A stretch of 54,825 bases of DNA from Candidatus Moduliflexus flocculans (GCA_000739515.1 DF820457.1:214065-268889), one strand, 5' to 3'; positions 17,642 to 26,326 are shown, counted from the stretch's first letter. Notes: generated by a model from the sequence alone, not told the origin. A program made the numbers and translations.

Positions 17642-18466
17642 ATGGCTATTATCACGATTTCTCGGCAATTAGGGAGTTTCGGCAATGAAATTGCCGCCGC
17701 GCTGCAAACCGAATTATCCTACGCGTACTTAGATAAATCGAAATTAGACGAACTGTTAGTCTCCAAATATGGCCTTTCCGAAGAGAGCGTGGATAAATAT
17801 GACGAGAAAAAGCCTGCGTTCTGGGATTTGTTCTTTTCGGAAAAAGATCGGTATCTCCACTTCATGAAAACGGCGATGTTCGAATTTGCCCGGCAAGGCA
17901 ACTGCATCATTCTCGGTCGCGGCGGCCAGGTGCTGCTGAAAAACGTGCCAGGGACATTGCATATACGGGTCTTAGCGCCGCTTGACAAACGGATTGAACG
18001 GATCAAACAGCGTTACAATTACGATGACAAACTTGCGGAGCAGGTGATCCGGCGGAGCGATCATGATCGCGTCGGCTTTCAGAAATTCTTTTTTCAGGTC
18101 AATTGGGAAGACCTGCCGCAGTATGATCTGTTCATCAATACCGGCACGTTCACTGTAAAACAGGCGGTCACGCTCATCAAGACGTCCGTAGAACTCCTGG
18201 ATTTACAAGTCCGTCAGGAGGAAACGAAACGCGCATTAGCGGATTTGTGCTTAGGGCAGGATGTCATTACCCATATTGCCTATGAAGAAAAACTCCCGAT
18301 TCAATTCCTTGAAGCCATTGTGAAAGAAGGCGTGGTGACGTTGCGAGGCTCGACGATTACCGCTGATGACATTGGCCGATGCGAAGAAGTGGCGCGCAAT
18401 GTCCCTGGCATTATGCAGGTCGTCAACGAAATTTATTTTATCCCCAATACCTATGGCCTGTCGTAA
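17642..18466 (+). CDS. Cytidylate kinase-like protein with C-terminal BON domain
   Basis: 274 residues. Residues 1-190 match the cytidylate-kinase-like family: 'MAIITISRQLGSFGNEIAAA' (P-loop-type start), 'CIILGRGGQVLLKNVPGTLH' and 'RVLAPLDKRIERI'. This family is related to nucleoside monophosphate kinases, but its substrate is not established. Residues ~205-270 ('VITHIAYEEKLPIQFLEAIVKEGVVTLRGSTIT...VPGIMQVVNEIYFIP') look like a BON domain, usually a phospholipid- or ligand-binding module of periplasmic proteins. There is no signal peptide. AAGGAGGG precedes the ATG by 6 bases. The fusion is uncommon to my knowledge. Confidence 0.85.
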   Translation: MAIITISRQLGSFGNEIAAALQTELSYAYLDKSKLDELLVSKYGLSEESVDKYDEKKPAFWDLFFSEKDRYLHFMKTAMFEFARQGNCIILGRGGQVLLKNVPGTLHIRVLAPLDKRIERIKQRYNYDDKLAEQVIRRSDHDRVGFQKFFFQVNWEDLPQYDLFINTGTFTVKQAVTLIKTSVELLDLQVRQEETKRALADLCLGQDVITHIAYEEKLPIQFLEAIVKEGVVTLRGSTITADDIGRCEEVARNVPGIMQVVNEIYFIPNTYGLS

Positions 18467-18475
18467 TCCCCCGTT

Positions 18476-18513
18476 CCCGCCGAATGTCGCGAGCTGTTCG
18501 GCGGGGATTTTTT
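18476..18513 (+). terminator. Rho-independent terminator
   Basis: CCCGCCGAA (18476-18484) and TTCGGCGGG (18497-18505) form a GC-rich 9-bp stem, followed by T6 at 18508-18513. It ends the kinase-BON transcript and abuts the stop codon of the convergent caspase gene. Confidence 0.88.
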
Positions 18514-20506
18514 ACCGCTCCACAACAAATCGTTGAATCCGTTTATTTCCAGTATCAGCGACGTAAATCAACGTGCCGTCGCGATTAACGACGACGGCGC
18601 GCGGTTGATTAAACTCACCAGATTTTGTTCCTTTTTTCCCCCACATTGTCATCAGTTTTTCGCCGCTGTTTGTGTATTTTTTCATGCGGCAATTATTCGT
18701 ATCCGCCACATACACGAACAGCATGTTATCCACCGCCACGCCGCGCGGACTGTTGAAAAACGACGGTTTATCTCCTTTCACCGTCGGCCATGACGTTTTG
18801 ATCCAATCCTCGTCGAAAAATTTCTTGATGCCATTGCCCCCCGCATCCGCAACATACACATACCCGAACAGATCAACAACGAATCCGGCAGCTTCTGCGA
18901 CCGTTTTATAAGTATTCAGGCTTTTCAGCAATTTATCCTGCGTCGCTTGCCCCCATTGATGCAGCAAATGCCCATTTTGCTCGCATTTCATCATCATCCC
19001 ATTCGCTTGATTGATCAGAAAAAGATTATTCTCGACATCCAGTGCAAGCAATCCTTTTGTTGGAAACGGCACACTTGCGCCCTCTTCGCCCACACAGGCG
19101 CTGAGCGGCGACGCTGTTCCGCTCCAATTCGCAAGCGCCTGACCGTCGGTGTCATACACGATAATTTTTCCGCCATTTTCCTTTGACGAGTAAAGCACCC
19201 AGATGTCGTTGCTGTTGCCAATAGTCAACGCATACGGCTGCCAATCCGCGTTCAAGAATTGGCTGGCGGCCTGATCGAAACGCTCCGAAATCAGTTTTCC
19301 AACGGCGTCGAATTTCAGGATGCGCTGACGTTCGCTATCGAGCACATACAGCGCATTCTGCTCGTCAACCGCCAATTGCGATGGCGCTTTATAGGGCAGT
19401 GATTTCGTTCCTCGGTATGCGTCGCTGTTCTCCCACGCGGTATCCAGAGTCGGCGGTTGCATCTCCGTCGGCATAATCGGGTGGCAGATCGGCGGGATAA
19501 ACAGGAATTCTCCTTCGCCGCTGATGCGGTTAAAAAGCGGCGTCTGGCTGAAATTCGAGTTTTTGGGGACAATTTCTTTCAAGTATGTTCCTAATTCGCC
19601 AGCCCTGACGACGCAATCTTTGTTCAAATCCGCCGCGCCATCCAACGCTCGCAAGAGATAATAGGTAAAAATGCCATGCCCTGATTTTTCGAAGACTTGT
19701 TCGCCCGAACTGCCGGCGGTTAACACCTGCACCGTCTCGCGCGATGTCAATAGCGTGAGATATTCGTCAGCGTTGGCCTGTTGCGACGGAATCGCCATTT
19801 GCGGCGCTTGCGTGTCGCCTGATTCCAGAATCAGCGAGCGGCTGGTTTCGGCAAGCGGCGTCTGTTTCTGGCCGGAGCCGCTTGTCCGCGATGGCTGAAA
19901 GTGGGCATAGACGGCGGGATCAAGAAACCCGGAATAACAGCCGTCAATGATATAGAAAATATGTTTTGCCGCGACCGTATCGGAAATGTTCCGAATTTCT
20001 TCCACGCTGAGAACATTCGTTTTTTGGACAAAATTTAAATAATCATTTCCAATTTCGACGCGACCTCCGGCGAGGGATAACGGGCGGCCATTAATCTCAG
20101 CCTTCGCATCCACAGGAATGAGGAATCCGGCCTCTTCGCCCGACGGAAGAATGCCCGCAGCCCCATGTCCGGCATAAAATACGACGAGCCGGTCATTCGC
20201 TCCGATTTGCGGAGCAAGTTGTTGCTGGAACACATTGAGAATCTGCGCTTTCGTCGCCTGCTCGTCTAATAACATCGTTACCTGAAATCCCATCCGTTTC
20301 AGGCGGGCTTCAATGGCAACCGCGTCGTTTACCGCGTAACGCAATTCTGGAAATCCAGTATAGCGGTTAATGCCAATCACCACCGCCCAGCTTTTGCCGT
20401 AATATTTCGATTCGTCAATCCCGTTCTGCGCCAGGACGGATTCGACTCTGACGAACAGACTGGCGAAAAGAAGCATCGTAAAAGAGAATCGCATACATAT
20501 TCTCAT
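18512..20506 (-). CDS. Secreted caspase-family (C14) protein with NHL repeats
   Basis: 664 residues. Residues 1-27 are a signal peptide ('FSFTMLLFASLFVRVESVLAQ'). Residues ~38-260 form a caspase-like domain: 'KSWAVVIGINRYTGFPELRYAVNDA', catalytic His114 in 'FYAGHGA' and Cys190 in 'IIDGCYSG'. Residues ~375-664 carry NHL-type beta-propeller repeats ('PSQLAVDEQNALYVLDSERQRILKFD', 'PRGVAVDNMLFVYVADTNNCRMKKY', 'GEFNQPRAVVVNRDGTLIYV'). GGAGG lies 9 bases before the ATG. The fold cleaves after basic residues in metacaspases; here the exported site and propeller suggest a periplasmic or surface sensor-protease. The substrate is unknown. Confidence 0.9.
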   Translation of the reverse strand: MRICMRFSFTMLLFASLFVRVESVLAQNGIDESKYYGKSWAVVIGINRYTGFPELRYAVNDAVAIEARLKRMGFQVTMLLDEQATKAQILNVFQQQLAPQIGANDRLVVFYAGHGAAGILPSGEEAGFLIPVDAKAEINGRPLSLAGGRVEIGNDYLNFVQKTNVLSVEEIRNISDTVAAKHIFYIIDGCYSGFLDPAVYAHFQPSRTSGSGQKQTPLAETSRSLILESGDTQAPQMAIPSQQANADEYLTLLTSRETVQVLTAGSSGEQVFEKSGHGIFTYYLLRALDGAADLNKDCVVRAGELGTYLKEIVPKNSNFSQTPLFNRISGEGEFLFIPPICHPIMPTEMQPPTLDTAWENSDAYRGTKSLPYKAPSQLAVDEQNALYVLDSERQRILKFDAVGKLISERFDQAASQFLNADWQPYALTIGNSNDIWVLYSSKENGGKIIVYDTDGQALANWSGTASPLSACVGEEGASVPFPTKGLLALDVENNLFLINQANGMMMKCEQNGHLLHQWGQATQDKLLKSLNTYKTVAEAAGFVVDLFGYVYVADAGGNGIKKFFDEDWIKTSWPTVKGDKPSFFNSPRGVAVDNMLFVYVADTNNCRMKKYTNSGEKLMTMWGKKGTKSGEFNQPRAVVVNRDGTLIYVADTGNKRIQRFVVER

Positions 20507-20571
20507 AAAAAAAATACCTCCAATGGCTTCATATATTGAGCCTTGTCATCGTTTCGTCAAGTCGAAGAGTC

Positions 20572-21765
20572 CTAGATTTTACGTCGTTTTTGGACGGCGT
20601 AAATCGCCTGTCGGCAGACCTCCGCCGAATGTGAGATCGTATAATCTTTGATAATCTCTCGTGACCGCACTCCCATCGTTTTGCGCAGCGGTTCATCCAA
20701 TAACAGGCGTTCTAATGCTTCTTTCATCGCGGAAGCGTCTCGCGGCGGAATCAGGAAACCGTTTCCCTGAATCAACTCTTTCGCGCCGATATTCGTCGTC
20801 GCAATCACCGGCAGCCCGGCCAGCATCGCTTCATTCACCGTCAACCCCCACGGATCGCTGAAACTCGGCATGACGAAGATGTCCGCCATTGCATAATATT
20901 TGGAGGTATCTTCGTCATGCCCTATCCAGAGAATATCATGGCGATCGTTCGGGAGCAATTTCAACAGTTCGGTTTTATATTCGCCATCGCCGACAATCAT
21001 TAAGACGGAATCGGGGACAGGGAGTTGAAGAAAGGCCTTGATCAGATATTGAATCCCTTTGCGCTTCTGCAAGTATGACACAGAGAGAATGACACGCTTT
21101 TTTTCAATGCCGAGTTGCTGTTTTAATGCGTTCGGCGATTGTTGGGACAACCGCTGCGCGAATTTCTCCGTATCTATCGTATTGCCGAAGCGAAAACATT
21201 CGCCTGTCGCGCCTGCGTTGCGCAGATGGCGTTCCGTTGCCGCGCCCGCCACTAAATAGGCATCAGCATGACGCTTGACGTAAGCCGCGCCATGCGTGAA
21301 CGGAGCATAGGCGATCTGCGGCAATTTCCGTTTCAGAAATCCCGGAAGCCGCTTGAGATAGGAAGCCAGCGTTCGCTCTTGCGGATCGCGGATAATCTCG
21401 TAATCAATCTCAATAGACCAGAGAATCAGCGGCGTTTTCGTCAAACGCGACGCGATATACGCCAATTGACAGCCGATTTCATTCTCCACCGCGATGCAGA
21501 CATCATAGCGGTGACGCCGGAGTTCATTGATCAGCGTGTAATTGAATTTATACGGATAGCCCGGCAGCGACACCGAAGGAAGGACACCATAGCGATACCC
21601 TTCGCCGAATTCCACATGCCAGGCGCGATAGGCGTCTTTCATTGAGCCGTAATACACGGTCAAATCAATGTCGTCGAACGCGGCGAGTTGTTGAAACAAG
21701 GGGACGCGATACGGGCTGAACACATTATGCCAGAAGGCAACGCGGATGTTCTGAGGAGTGGTCAT
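20572..21765 (-). CDS. Glycosyltransferase family 4
   Basis: 397 residues with the GT-B fold of GT4. The N-terminal acceptor half has 'VAFWHNVFSPYRVPLFQQLA'; the C-terminal donor half has 'KRVILSVSYLQKRKGIQYLIKAF', 'LMIVGDGEY' and 'DIFVMPSFSDPWGLTVNEAMLAGLPVIATTNIG', with the E-x7-E type nucleotide-sugar site. It transfers a sugar from an NDP- or UDP-donor to a growing glycan. It is the first of four glycosyltransferase genes on this strand. No Shine-Dalgarno is evident. Acceptor and sugar cannot be told. Confidence 0.9.
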   Translation of the reverse strand: MTTPQNIRVAFWHNVFSPYRVPLFQQLAAFDDIDLTVYYGSMKDAYRAWHVEFGEGYRYGVLPSVSLPGYPYKFNYTLINELRRHRYDVCIAVENEIGCQLAYIASRLTKTPLILWSIEIDYEIIRDPQERTLASYLKRLPGFLKRKLPQIAYAPFTHGAAYVKRHADAYLVAGAATERHLRNAGATGECFRFGNTIDTEKFAQRLSQQSPNALKQQLGIEKKRVILSVSYLQKRKGIQYLIKAFLQLPVPDSVLMIVGDGEYKTELLKLLPNDRHDILWIGHDEDTSKYYAMADIFVMPSFSDPWGLTVNEAMLAGLPVIATTNIGAKELIQGNGFLIPPRDASAMKEALERLLLDEPLRKTMGVRSREIIKDYTISHSAEVCRQAIYAVQKRRKI

Positions 21766-21783
21766 GACAATAACCGCAAGACA

Positions 21784-21890
21784 TGCGAAAAAAATAGAAC
21801 ACTGATTGGGCTGATTATACTGAACAATCCTGATAAAAAATCAGAACCAATCAGTCTCATCAGCCCAATCAGTGCTCTATTTTTTTCGCA
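21784..21890. repeat. 32-bp inverted repeat between two GT4 genes
   Basis: Arms at 21784-21815 and 21859-21890 match at 31 of 32 positions, with A/T-rich outer ends (TGCGAAAAAAATAG... / ...CTATTTTTTTCGCA). Either strand would fold into a long stem followed by a T-tract. The core AGAACACTGAT also occurs in the hairpin nested at 49814-49852. Confidence 0.85.
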
Positions 21891-21899
21891 GTGAATATT

Positions 21900-23042
21900 T
21901 CAGGTGAGGCGTTTCAGGTGCGACGCCACGCCATCCTGATACCGCGCCCAGGAAAATTGTTCGGCCTGCTGCCGCGCCTGTCGCCCCATCTGCGCCAATT
22001 GCTCGCGATGGTGAGCGCAATATTCCAGCGCTTCAGCCAGGCGTTTCGAATCCGCAGCAGGTAGAATAAAACCATCAATTACAGAACGTACACAATCTTT
22101 CGCGCCGGTCTGATTCGTGACAATCACCGGCACGCCGCAGGCCATTGCTTCCAAAACAACTAATCCAAACCCATCTTCCAGCGTGGGCAGCACGCAGACT
22201 GACGCCTGTTGATAGACACGAACGGCATCGCCGGCATGCCCCAACAGCGTGATCGTGGAATTGCGCGGAAGATATTGCCGCAGAATCGGCTCGAATTCAG
22301 GGACAACGTCGCCGACTAACAGGAGTTCCGCCTTTTCCAGACGAAGCGCATCCCAGGCTTCCAGCAGATATTGCACCCCTTTGCGCAGGCGCAACTGGCC
22401 GACATATAATACGCGAAAAATATCGTCGTTCACATCATCCGCCGGAACAAAACGTTCGACATCCACGCCAAGCGGCGTCAGCAAAATGCGATGTTCCGCG
22501 ATGCCGTTTTCAAGAAGGCTTTGCCGCGTCCATTCCGAAGTCACTCCGATATAATCGGCGATTTCGAGTTCTTTGAGTTGCTTGTTAAGAATTTGCGGAT
22601 GATAGACTGGCTGAGCCGCGCCGCGCCGCTTGTATTCCGCCTCAAGCAAGCGAATCGTGGTCAATGGATGCGCGTTCGCCCGTTCTAACACCGTGATCAT
22701 GCCGCGCCGCTGCGCCTGTTTCAGCGAATAAAGCGCATGATGCGTCCAGCCATAAAAGATATTGGCGCGGTCGAGATGACGCGCCACCCAGAAATCGAAC
22801 AGATTATCCCGCAAGACATATTGATTCGCCCGCGTATATCGCGCAAGGCGATAGGCAACGCGCTCAGTCCAATAAGCTGTCCGAATCGCCGAAGAAAATG
22901 GGCGCTCGCCGCGATACTGCATGACAAACGCACGTTGCAGCATATCATAGCGATGCAGTCCTGCCGCAAGATAATAGGCGTGATTTCCCATTCCTTCGCC
23001 CGGAATCGGCACACCGACCGAAAAAATCACTTGAGGGTTCAT
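21900..23042 (-). CDS. Glycosyltransferase family 4
   Basis: 380 residues. The donor half shows 'FRVLYVGQLRLRKGVQYLLEAW', 'ELLLVGDV', 'VYQQASVCVLPTLEDGFGLVVLEAMACGVPVIVTNQTGAKD', the standard GT4 nucleotide-sugar site. The N-terminal half ('IFSVGVPIPGEGMGNHAYYLAAGL') is the acceptor domain. Part of the glycan cluster with the GT4, GT2 and GT9 neighbours. The first and second GT4 differ strongly in the N-terminal half, so they likely act on different acceptors. Confidence 0.9.
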   Translation of the reverse strand: MNPQVIFSVGVPIPGEGMGNHAYYLAAGLHRYDMLQRAFVMQYRGERPFSSAIRTAYWTERVAYRLARYTRANQYVLRDNLFDFWVARHLDRANIFYGWTHHALYSLKQAQRRGMITVLERANAHPLTTIRLLEAEYKRRGAAQPVYHPQILNKQLKELEIADYIGVTSEWTRQSLLENGIAEHRILLTPLGVDVERFVPADDVNDDIFRVLYVGQLRLRKGVQYLLEAWDALRLEKAELLLVGDVVPEFEPILRQYLPRNSTITLLGHAGDAVRVYQQASVCVLPTLEDGFGLVVLEAMACGVPVIVTNQTGAKDCVRSVIDGFILPAADSKRLAEALEYCAHHREQLAQMGRQARQQAEQFSWARYQDGVASHLKRLT

Positions 23043-23079
23043 AAACAGCTACAAGAAGAAAGATACACAAGAATCGCGT

Positions 23080-23201
23080 TTCGCCGTAGGCGATGGGGTT
23101 TTGTAGAATGAGCATCCACAACAAGCGACCATTCGCCGTAGGCGATACGCCCTCTGCAACCGCTACGCGGTAGAGAATAGCGCTGGAATGCGATTCTACA
23201 A
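23080..23201. repeat. CGCCGTAGGCGAT repeat cluster
   Basis: Two direct copies of TTCGCCGTAGGCGAT (23080 and 23132) and a related CTACGCGGTAG lie inside a larger inverted pair, TTGTAGAAT (23101) and ATTCTACAA (23193). It separates the GT4 and GT2 genes. Confidence 0.6.
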
Positions 23202-23219
23202 TACTTTAAGCCCTACAGG

Positions 23220-23978
23220 CTAATCATGACCTTTTTTCTGTTGAAGTTCCCAGACTTTAGCGTATTTGACAGCCACCGTAAACGCGGAAAGCAAACAGAC
23301 GATCATGCCGCGCGTCCCATCGCGAAAGCCTTGTTTAAGCAGATATTTTTTCAGGAACGTCAGCAGCGTTCGCAGAAAAATGCCTGCTCCGCCGATAGAT
23401 TCGTCCTTTTGCGATGCGGCGATGCTGGTGTAATTATTAATTGTCTTTAAATGATCGCTGATGTCTTCGTAGGTGTAATGATACAAATCATGGCGCAAAT
23501 CAGCGGTTTTTCCCTGCACCTCGATTTTTTCATGCAGCGCCTTACCGACCCACTTGCCGCAACGCTTATCAAACAAGCGGAGTTTCGCGTCAGGATACCA
23601 GCCGCAATGCCGAATCCAATCGTCGAGATAATGCGTCCGGCGCGGGATGAAATAGCCGACGACATCGGACGAAGCGGCAAGCGCCTGCTGGATTTCAGCA
23701 ATCAGCGGCTCAGACACCACTTCGTCCGCGTCAATGTTCAGCACCCAGTCATGCGATGTTTTGGCGGTTGCTAAATTTTTCTGTTCGACGTAGCCGTGCC
23801 AGGGGATTTGATAGACCAACTGCGTGTATTCGCGACAGATGTTGACAGTGCGATCCGTGCTGAACGAATCAATGACCACGATTTCATCCGCCCATTTCAC
23901 GCTTTCCAGCGCGTCGCGGATGCGCCGCTCTTCGTTGAAGGTAATGATTGTGACAGAGAGTTTTTTTCGCTCGCTCAT
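23220..23978 (-). CDS. Glycosyltransferase family 2 (WaaE/KdtX-like)
   Basis: 252 residues. 'LSVTIITFNEERRIRDALESVKWADEIVVIDSFSTDRTVNI' and 'DWVLNIDADEVVSEPL' (metal-binding D-x-D) define a GT-A-fold GT2. 'YFIPRRTHYLDDWIRHCGWYPDAKLRLF' is typical of the LPS-core glucosyltransferase WaaE/KdtX subgroup. It probably adds a hexose to an LPS core or related glycolipid at the cytoplasmic membrane. It lies next to a heptosyltransferase-like GT9, consistent with LPS-core synthesis. Confidence 0.9.
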   Translation of the reverse strand: MSERKKLSVTIITFNEERRIRDALESVKWADEIVVIDSFSTDRTVNICREYTQLVYQIPWHGYVEQKNLATAKTSHDWVLNIDADEVVSEPLIAEIQQALAASSDVVGYFIPRRTHYLDDWIRHCGWYPDAKLRLFDKRCGKWVGKALHEKIEVQGKTADLRHDLYHYTYEDISDHLKTINNYTSIAASQKDESIGGAGIFLRTLLTFLKKYLLKQGFRDGTRGMIVCLLSAFTVAVKYAKVWELQQKKGHD

Positions 23979-24003
23979 AGCGATTGCAACGCTTCTTTAT
24001 CAA

Positions 24004-24071
24004 ACCACGAAACACACGAAAAAACACATAATCTTCATCAAAGTTTTCGAGTATTTCGTGTGTTTCGTGGT
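24004..24071. repeat. 'CACGAAACACACGAA' repeat, copy 3
   Basis: ACCACGAAACACACGAA (24004-24020) and the inverted TTCGAGTATTTCGTGTGTTT... ending at 24071. The right half overlaps the 3' end of the GT9 gene and encodes its last residues ('PRNTRNTRKL'). Confidence 0.8.
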
Positions 24072-25096
24072 TCTAATATTTCGATAACAGTCTGATAAAT
24101 CTCATCCGCTGAGATTTGCTCAAGACACCGTACAGACGAGAATTTACAGACATTTTTCACGCACGGGCTGCATTCGAGATGTTTATTGAGCACGACCGCG
24201 TTTTGCTGATAAAATGGCGCGGTTTCCGCCGGATTGCCTGCGCCGAAAAACGTGATCACCGGCGTGCCGACGGCATTGGCAAGGTGCATCGGGCCGGAAT
24301 CATTGGAAATCGCAAGATCAGCGTCGCGCAAGAGCATTGCAAGTTCACGCAGCGACGTTTTGCCGCAATAATCGAAAATGTCGGCTGCTGCCCCGATTCC
24401 CTGGATGACCTGTTGCACACGCTCGCGCTCTGAAGGCGCTCCAATAAATACAAGGCGATAACGCGGCGTCGAGGCTTGCAGCAGCCTTTTTCCCAATTGA
24501 ATCCATGTTTCTAATGGCAAACGGCGAGATGAGGCTTCGGAATTCACGTTGAAGACAATTGCGCGAACATCATGCTCAGCGGGAAGCATTATTTGTTGTT
24601 GCTCCGCTTGTGAAAAGCAAAACCAACCATTTTCTACGATATTGACCAGCGCTTGCGGCGAAAGTTTCGCGTTGACGAGGCGTTCGGCCAATCGAATATA
24701 AGAGACGACGCGATGAATGCCTGTTTCTCGCGGAAGAGCCTGCGTGAACAGCAGCGAGCGGCCTTCTCCGGCATAGCCAAGCCGCGCGGGAGCGCCGCTG
24801 CCAAGCCCGATCATGGCAGACGAAAACGACGGCGCAAGCGTGACAAAGGCGTCGTAGCGTTCTTGTTTTCGGAGATTCCGCCCGAATTGAAATAATTGCC
24901 AGAGGCCGCGCGTGTCGGTTTTCGAAAACGGAATAAGTGCATGAATCGCGGGATGATGCAGAAAAACATCCTGAATCGAGCGTTTCGCAATCACGTCAAT
25001 CCGACTTTGCGGCAGCAAGCGCGACAGCGCCTCAAAAAAAAGGAGACTCATCACTGAGTCTCCCAACCAGTTTGGAACACGCGCTAACAGATTCAC
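24038..25096 (-). CDS. Glycosyltransferase family 9 (heptosyltransferase-like)
   Basis: 352 residues from a GTG. 'LLARVPNWLGDSVMSLLFFEAL' and 'SRIDVIAKRSIQDVF' match the N-terminus of WaaF/WaaC-type heptosyltransferases; 'ADLAISNDSGPMHLANAVGTPVITFFGAGNP' is the donor-binding motif of GT9. 'CSPCVKNVC' is a common Cys-rich segment of this group. The enzyme transfers ADP-heptose to LPS inner core in relatives. The C-terminus is formed by a palindromic repeat, so the ancestral end was probably lost or extended. Lies 23 bases after the next gene upstream, in an operon. Confidence 0.9.
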   Translation of the reverse strand: MNLLARVPNWLGDSVMSLLFFEALSRLLPQSRIDVIAKRSIQDVFLHHPAIHALIPFSKTDTRGLWQLFQFGRNLRKQERYDAFVTLAPSFSSAMIGLGSGAPARLGYAGEGRSLLFTQALPRETGIHRVVSYIRLAERLVNAKLSPQALVNIVENGWFCFSQAEQQQIMLPAEHDVRAIVFNVNSEASSRRLPLETWIQLGKRLLQASTPRYRLVFIGAPSERERVQQVIQGIGAAADIFDYCGKTSLRELAMLLRDADLAISNDSGPMHLANAVGTPVITFFGAGNPAETAPFYQQNAVVLNKHLECSPCVKNVCKFSSVRCLEQISADEIYQTVIEILEPRNTRNTRKL

Positions 25097-25119
25097 GGCA
25101 TAATTACCTGAAAACGCGG

Positions 25120-26004
25120 CTAACTCGCATACGCCGCCATTTCCTGTTCGAGATGATCGCGAAATTCTTTGAGCTTGCGCAAGCCTTCGGAAAACGAGGG
25201 GATATCTGTGGCTTCAATTCCAGAGGATTTTCCTAACGCGTTGTCAAGATACCTCTGAAAATTGACAAATCCGGCCTCGACCGCCACTGTATCAATCAAG
25301 AAGGAGCGCAAATCCTTGTATTTATCTCCTCCCAGCGCGCTCAAAATCGCTTTGCGCTTTTCATCAGTTTCTCCGCCAGACGCCGCAACAGGTTCGGCTT
25401 CTTCTTCAGATGGTTCGGCAGCCACCGGCGCATTGGCGCTCTCGGCCTTTAATTGCTTCAATGTTTCGACCAGGCTGTTTTCGGACGTGCCACCAGCGAC
25501 TTGATCCGCAAACGACTCTTGCAAACTGCGAATCTGCTTTTTGAAGCCACGCATATCGGAAATGCCGGCCTCAAGGCCAAGATACTTCCGGCATAGCGCG
25601 CTCATGAATTGAAAATTGTTGTCATCCGTCAAATCTTCCAGCAGATATTGTTTCAGTATGGGAAATTCACTGTAAAAATAATTCAAGAGCGATTCTTTTT
25701 CTTTGCGCAGCACCTGGGCCGGAGTTTTACATTTGGTGATTTCCTGAAAATATCCTTCCTTATCTTCGATGGGCATGCCGTAAATATGCTGTAAAATCAT
25801 GCTCAATCCGTTGCGGAGTTCGTCAACGGAATTGATTTCTGTCGAATTATCAGGGTACAGGACACTTTGCAGCCGGAACACCCCTTGATATCCATCCCGT
25901 TCAAAAATCATCATCAACGTTTTCTGAACCCCCGGCATGGTGCGAAAAAATTGCGTAATAATACGTTTGCCCTTCGCCTTATCCTCAAGACTTAATTCTG
26001 CCAT
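25120..26004 (-). CDS. Conserved-looking protein of unknown function
   Basis: 294 residues from ATG 26004 (an upstream in-frame ATG at 26043 lacks support; GGAGGGAAGGGAAG precedes 26004). It is soluble, with a mostly helical N-terminal ~170 residues ('KGKRIITQFFRTMPGVQKTLMMIFERDGYQGVFRLQ'), an Ala/Glu-rich linker ('ANAPVAAEPSEEEAEPVAA') and a second helical domain with a possible C-terminal coiled coil ('EGLRKLKEFRDHLEQEM'). It is the first gene of the transcript that continues into the glycosyltransferases. I recognise no family; it might be a regulator or scaffold of the glycan cluster, which is a guess from position. Confidence 0.75.
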   Translation of the reverse strand: MAELSLEDKAKGKRIITQFFRTMPGVQKTLMMIFERDGYQGVFRLQSVLYPDNSTEINSVDELRNGLSMILQHIYGMPIEDKEGYFQEITKCKTPAQVLRKEKESLLNYFYSEFPILKQYLLEDLTDDNNFQFMSALCRKYLGLEAGISDMRGFKKQIRSLQESFADQVAGGTSENSLVETLKQLKAESANAPVAAEPSEEEAEPVAASGGETDEKRKAILSALGGDKYKDLRSFLIDTVAVEAGFVNFQRYLDNALGKSSGIEATDIPSFSEGLRKLKEFRDHLEQEMAAYAS

Positions 26005-26214
26005 CTTCCCTTCCCTCCGTCGAGAATGTGAATGATGATGCAATGACTATTGCTTTTTTAATTATCCAGCATATACGCCTTCTTGCGATTTGTCAAGAAG
26101 AAAGCATCCCTCATCAATATTCATACTGTACCATTTGGAACAGAACAGCATAAATAATCCTTGTTATCGCAACAGACTTCAGGCGTCTTTGCGTGAAAAA
26201 TCATAACCTTTACA

Positions 26215-26305
26215 TGTAATGACACAGAACGTTATGGCGAGGAAATAGCTGTCAGACACCTTCAAGGTGTCTGACAGCTTGTCCATAGCCTTGTATGTCA
26301 ATACA
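26215..26305. mobile_element. MITE with IS481-like ends and 6-bp target duplication
   Basis: A 91-bp element. Its left end TGTAATGACACAGAACGTTA is identical to the right end of the IS at 14810-15688; its right end, read inward, TGTATTGACATACAAGGCTA, resembles the IS left end. It is flanked on both sides by TTTACA (26209-26214 and 26306-26311), a target duplication. The inside is a CTGTCAGACACCTT/AAGGTGTCTGACAG hairpin and has no ORF. It is a non-autonomous derivative that the intact relative of that IS could have moved. Confidence 0.85.
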
Positions 26306-26326
26306 TTTACAAGCAAGCGGCATAAC

